The translations under genes were made by a program, and so were the position numbers. From positions 21,055,679 to 21,119,678 of the forward strand of contig CM046348.1 of NCBI GenBank assembly GCA_025403435.1: 64,000 nucleotides of DNA, given 5' to 3'. Shown in pieces: positions 59,835 through 64,000 of this stretch. The DNA is from Artocarpus heterophyllus (taxonomy: Eukaryota > Streptophyta > Magnoliopsida > Rosales > Moraceae). A model generated the notes under the pieces. It saw nothing but the letters and a program-made list of their open reading frames with translations. It did no database searches and was not told the origin of the DNA. Numbering within the stretch: the stretch's first letter is position 1; each line of letters opens with the position of its first letter.

Positions 59835-61918
59835 TGTCATACCCCGGAGTACGGGAGGTGACATGGCAGTTTAATTAAATTAATTAAAAGAGAATTTAAT
59901 TAAAAGCAAGAGTTTAGGGGTTGAATTAAATATAAAATGTGAAAGTTTCAAGAAAGCCATTGCATGAAAAATAAATATTAAATAATAAATATAGCGAGTA
60001 TAGGTCCCACTGATCCACAACTTGTGCACATACATGGTACTGACAATATAATAATACAACCACAGTCCCAGTACAAATAAAGTTAAAATCTCACATGACT
60101 TGATTAAATAATACAAATAAATCTACTAATCTTTCTACTGCTCCTGAGTCCTGTTCGTTGAGTCTTCTTTGAACCTAAATGGAAATCTACTTAGGGGGAT
60201 TTAAGAAAAAAAAAAATGTGAGCGAAAGGCTCAGTAGGACTATGTTTTAATAAATCATTTAATTTAAAGGAAAATCTCATTATTGAAGGCATTATTTAAA
60301 AGAAACATTAAATAAATAAATAAAATTTAAATAAAACTGTTCTTACCCAAAACAGTTTACTCAGACAACCAGAAACATCATTTTCTTTTCCTACGCAAAC
60401 CATAAGGATATCACCACCGTAGTGGCCCAGCTGGGTTTCAGCACCTGCGCCCAAGGTCGATCGCTACACGACCCGATCTCTGATATGGCATCATGCCTAT
60501 GTGTTTATTTTCATCATCATTCAAAACCCATTTACCGAGTGTTGTCATTTACATTCATTATGAAGTTCATTTCAGTTCACGGTATATTAAAATATAACTG
60601 ATAAATTCATTTTCAAACAACCGTTGAAAACATTTTTATAGAAAACCTTTTCAAAGCCAAATCATTTTAAATCTAGGCTACCAAGGAATGAGGTAGAAGT
60701 CCTACCTCGATACTCGTGCCGGTGCCCCACACCGTAATCCCGGTCAGCTATACGTTAGCTCCGCAGAACCACGAACGATCCTAGATACACACTAAGTCGA
60801 ACAATGTCAGTTTGAGACATTCTATGTTACTAAACCATTTCATAATGTCCTAGTGTGCCATTTGTATATTTAAAATCATTTTATAAGGTTAGAATTTAAA
60901 TCGAGGTTCAAAACAGTGAAAACGGGTGAAAAATCACAAAATTTTCCTAGGCTCTGCCGAACTGTGCAGTTCGGCCTACCGAAAACCAAGTCCGGTCGGC
61001 CGAACATTTCCCAGGTTTGGCCTGCCGATCCTTTGAATCAGGCTTGTCGAACAGGGAAAACCCAAAAATTCCAGCCACGGGTTTTCAATCTCCCAAAATC
61101 CAAATCTTGATTTTAACCTATTTTTCTCAAATCTCAGGCATGGAAAACAATCATAGATGATAGAAAAACATGCTAGAATACTTTTGAACTTATTTAAACT
61201 AGATTTAAACTCAAAAAATCCAAAAATGGGAAAATAAGGAGAAAAATGAAAAATCTTGAATCCAATCCGTTTGTCTTCAATCTAAGCTTAGATTCTAGTT
61301 GTTCTAAGTTCATTTAACTCAAATGAAGAGTTTTCTAAGCTCAAATGAACTTAAATTTCAAAAATGCACAAAATTGAAAATTTTGGAAAAAGTTTAGAAA
61401 TTTCAAAACTAACCTCGAATTGAAGCTTCAATCCGCGTTCTTGGTTGCCAAATCACGTTCCCGAGCTTCCTCCTTACTAACCCGAAGCTTGGATTCGAAT
61501 TTTGATTCAAAAATTTGAGAGAGAATTGAGAGAGAACAAGGGAAACCGAGAGAGAGGAAGAGAGAGAGCTCACGGGCAAGAGAGAGAGGAGAGAGTGTGA
61601 GATCAGAGAGAGTGAAGAGAGAAGGAGAGGAGAGAGAATAAATAGAGAGAAACGGTGGGCGGTTTTACTGTGCAAAAACCAAATGCCACCCACGGTTTTG
61701 TAAAATGAAATATTTTTAATATTTTACAAATTGTTGTGTTTTAAAACTGAAAACATCATTTTAAAACAATAAGAAATCATTTGATTTTATTAAATTACAA
61801 AACAACCAAAAATTTAAAATTCAACCAAATAATCAAATTAATGTTGAAACATTAATTATGGCATACTAATTCATCATTTTACATTATAATAACATTAAAT
61901 AAATTTTGAGGCGTTACA
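59835..61918 (-). repeat. E2 5' LTR
   Basis: 2084 bp, about 106 bp shorter than the 3' LTR. Most of the difference comes from three deletions between GCCTGCCGA-type repeats in the minisatellite (60950-61065). Confidence 0.93.
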
Positions 61919-61923
61919 GTAAG

Positions 61924-62151
61924 TCATCAATTAACATTACTCATTATCCACTTTAACACAATAGAACAAAGTACATTGAGATAGACATACGTTTCATCCA
62001 AGAGAAGCTAAAACGTTGATTGATCTACACACCCTATCAGTCAAGAAATCAATTGGCGGAGGTTTTAATGAAAAGAGTCAACAATACAAATTTTCATAGG
62101 ATTGTTTCCAAGCTGGGAATAGAAGACACATATTCCTCAGATTAAGGGAAG
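61924..62151 (+). pseudogene. Copia RNase H end and polypurine tract
   Basis: It continues the RNase H sequence after the E2 target-site duplication, with a decayed HIEIDRHFI-type stretch near 61975-62000 and the usual C-terminal extension. It ends in attaagggaag (62141-62151), the purine tract before the 3' LTR. Confidence 0.75.
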
Positions 62152-62297
62152 TGTGGAAATGTACAACTAATAGAATGCTTGATTAATAGCTGTAGATAGT
62201 TTTTCTTACTTAGTGCTAGAGTATATGCTATATATGAACGTGTTTTTGCATCATTTTTCTATAAATGAGAATTACAGATTATTCTATATCGGTTATA
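62152..62297 (+). repeat. Copia 3' LTR
   Basis: Starts tgtggaaatg and ends ggttata. At 146 bp it is shorter than the 5' copy through internal deletion. The flank CACAT matches the left side. Confidence 0.8.
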
Positions 62298-62490
62298 CAC
62301 ATATTTATTTCGTCTCTAATATTGCTTGGTGGTTATATTGGGTCTAGGTAATTCTTGCAAGTAAATTCAAATGGAAAAGATTTGGTGGTTTCATTTCAAG
62401 AAAAAAGAAACTATAGAGTGTAGAATTCGTCTACATATATCGTATTTCCATGAAGAAAATGACACATATTTCTCTGAACCACTCTTGATT
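62298..62490 (+). repeat. Copy C, right part
   Basis: It continues the paralogy to copy B 31111-31440, but without the Harbinger-like MITE. Homology fades after about 62490. Confidence 0.75.
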
Positions 62491-63045
62491 TTGGAATTTG
62501 TGTTAAAGAGTTGGGTTAATAGATATTTTGGTGAAATTGTGTTACAAAATTTAGAATTAGATTGTTTGATATTACTGGAAATTTGAAAATTGTTTTTGAT
62601 TGTTGGAAATTGATGATGTTAGTTTGATTTTTATTAGAAATTAGTTTGTGTAATTAGGTTTTATATTCTTTTGAATTATTATAATTGATTAATTTGTGTA
62701 ATGAATTTGAGATTGTTGGAAATTGATTTTTTAGGTAGTAAGTTTGATAGTCCAATAACATTACTATTAAACTCTTTTTTTTTTTTGCGCCGAATAAGGG
62801 CTTTTCAACTTTATATACTGTTCAAAGCAACTTCTAATACAACTAAGGACATCTTTGGCATTTTAATATTGTTTAGCAGTCAAACTTATTGGTCAAGTAA
62901 CATTCAGGGTCTCTGAGATTATATTGAAAAGTTGGGGTGTCAACATTATTTGTTTCGGTCAAGAGAGTGCTTCTATGATTTTGACAAAACTTAAGGGATG
63001 TGAAGTATAAATTGGCCTTCGATAAACCACACTTTCTTTAGCTGC
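62491..63045. other. AT-rich sequence, no gene
   Basis: Degenerate short repeats (gattgttggaaattgat at 62599 and 62711) and no convincing coding frame. Confidence 0.45.
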
Positions 63046-63584
63046 TAGAGTCGTGTACGATTTAGTCTGGCCGCAAACCACTAGGTTTTTTAGATCAAAA
63101 CATTTTGGCGGTTTAGAAAAATACAAACCGGACCAGACCATCTTTGTAGGAGACCAAGCCGAATCGGACTGTTGTATAATGATTGGTCCAGTTTAAATAG
63201 TAGTTTGAACTCTATTAAAAATTTCTTAAAGATTTTTTTTTTGAAGTCTTTGGTGACTTTTTTATATTATTATTTTTGTTGTTATTTTGAGGCATTTAAA
63301 CTTTAAATATTCAAACCGTAAAAAAATAAGATACATTTTTCTACATATATAACATATATACACATATATATACTATAAAAATAAAAATATATGTATAAAT
63401 TTAAACGATCCGATCCGGTCTAGACTGTTTTTCAAATTTCACAAACCGGATTAGATCAGTTTTTATAGTCTTGTCCGGTCTCAAATTGTTGAAAAATGGT
63501 TATGACATAAAAATAAATCGAATGTCTAAAAACCGCTAGATTGGTATGGTTTTGGCGTTTTTGTGATTTTTTTGCACATCCCTA
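63046..63584. mobile_element. Non-autonomous hAT-type MITE
   Basis: The ends tagagtcgtgta and the inverse tagggatgtgca are flanked by ttagctgc (63038-63045) and tttactgc (63585-63592), an 8-bp duplication with 6 of 8 matches. The interior has ccggtc/gaccgg and gatccg motifs near both sides. Confidence 0.65.
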
Positions 63585-63592
63585 TTTACTGC

Positions 63593-64000
63593 TATCAATT
63601 TGTTTCTATAAACCCTAAGGATGCGTATGGTTGTGCTGAATGTAATGGAATGGAAATTGTTTTTTAATGGTAATGAGAAGTAGTTTTGTTAGACCATTTT
63701 CAATACAAATGTCAACGTCAATATTATATTTGCCATCAAAAAATATTAAAAAAGCATATTTGATGTGTTATTTTATTTTCTGCTTTAATGCATAATGCTA
63801 TTCAGAATGCCACAATTGTCTTTTGTCATAATTATTAAACCTTGAAACTTGTAAAAGTAAACTTTTAATATTAAAATAATATAAAAGTAAGAATATTGTA
63901 ATTATTAAAGTAAAAAGGTTAATCTACCAATCAATAGGAATTAAATAAGTTTGGAATCATCATCATCTTATATCATCAACTTATATCATCTTCATCAACT
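63593..64000. other. AT-rich sequence, no gene
   Basis: Nothing recognised. The end of the window is a degenerate tatcatca repeat. Confidence 0.4.

Larger units (their letters stand above)
52956..61918 (-). mobile_element. E2: full-length Tekay/Del-like chromovirus
   Basis: GTAAG flanks both ends (52951-52955, 61919-61923). It lies within the copia RNase H sequence. Read on the minus strand it has 5' LTR, tRNA-Met primer site, gag-pol, polypurine tract (55146-55158, agggg-type) and 3' LTR. Coding decay is heavier than in E1: stops, small indels and an internal deletion in RNase H. Its LTRs differ more than E1's, including deletions in the GC-rich minisatellite, so E2 seems older than E1. Confidence 0.95.
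38874..62297 (+). mobile_element. Ty1/copia element, broken by E1, E2 and a TIR element
   Basis: CACAT flanks it on both sides (38869-38873, 62298-62302). Between short LTRs lie leader, gag remnant, protease remnant, integrase, RT and RNase H in copia order. About 5 kb of its own sequence remains once the three insertions are removed. It is full of stops and frameshifts. The short LTRs might suit an Ale/Retrofit-like lineage, but I cannot settle that. Confidence 0.88.

Noticed and set aside
63340..63390. AT microsatellite considered as a matrix attachment or origin-like site
   Set aside because: Simple ATAT/ACAT repetition within a MITE; nothing specific supports a function.

Overview
This is repeat-dominated, gene-poor nuclear DNA from a flowering plant, probably a dicot. 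The evidence is a decayed plastid rpl23-rpl2 fragment, plant chromoviruses primed by initiator tRNA-Met, a plant-type Ty1/copia element, and many hAT- and Harbinger-type MITEs. I found no intact cellular protein-coding gene, tRNA, rRNA or CRISPR array. Almost every long open reading frame belongs to a broken retrotransposon polyprotein.

Layout. 1-1240: plastid-derived DNA (rpl23 tail, rpl2 exon 1, group II intron). 1241-5160: AT-rich DNA without recognised genes. 5161-14395 (copy A) and 18731-33836 (copy B): a direct segmental duplication of about 9.3 kb. Between them lies T1 (14396-18730), a truncated Tekay/Del-like chromovirus on the minus strand, whose 5' LTR carries an 848-bp hAT insertion. 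Copy B alone carries E3 (22401-28126), a second chromovirus with a chromodomain, 504-bp LTRs and heat-shock-element-like motifs; copy A keeps the empty target site. 33837-38390: remnants of old Tat/Athila-like Ty3/gypsy elements in both orientations. 38391-62490: a third, older copy (C) of part of the duplicated segment, split by a Ty1/copia element (38874-62297, TSD CACAT). That copia element is itself split by two complete Tekay-like elements, E1 (39369-48508, plus strand, TSD TTGTC) and E2 (52956-61918, minus strand, TSD GTAAG), and by a 692-bp TIR element. 62491-64000: AT-rich sequence with one more hAT-like MITE.

History. Target-site duplications and paralogous empty sites give a relative order: old gypsy remnants and MITEs; copia into copy C; the A/B duplication with T1 at the junction; E3 into copy B; E1 and E2 into the copia element. 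T1, E1 and E2 belong to one family. E1 and E2 share premature stop codons that are sense codons in T1 where T1 can be compared, which suggests that defective copies were mobilised in trans. None of the elements can make a full polyprotein now.
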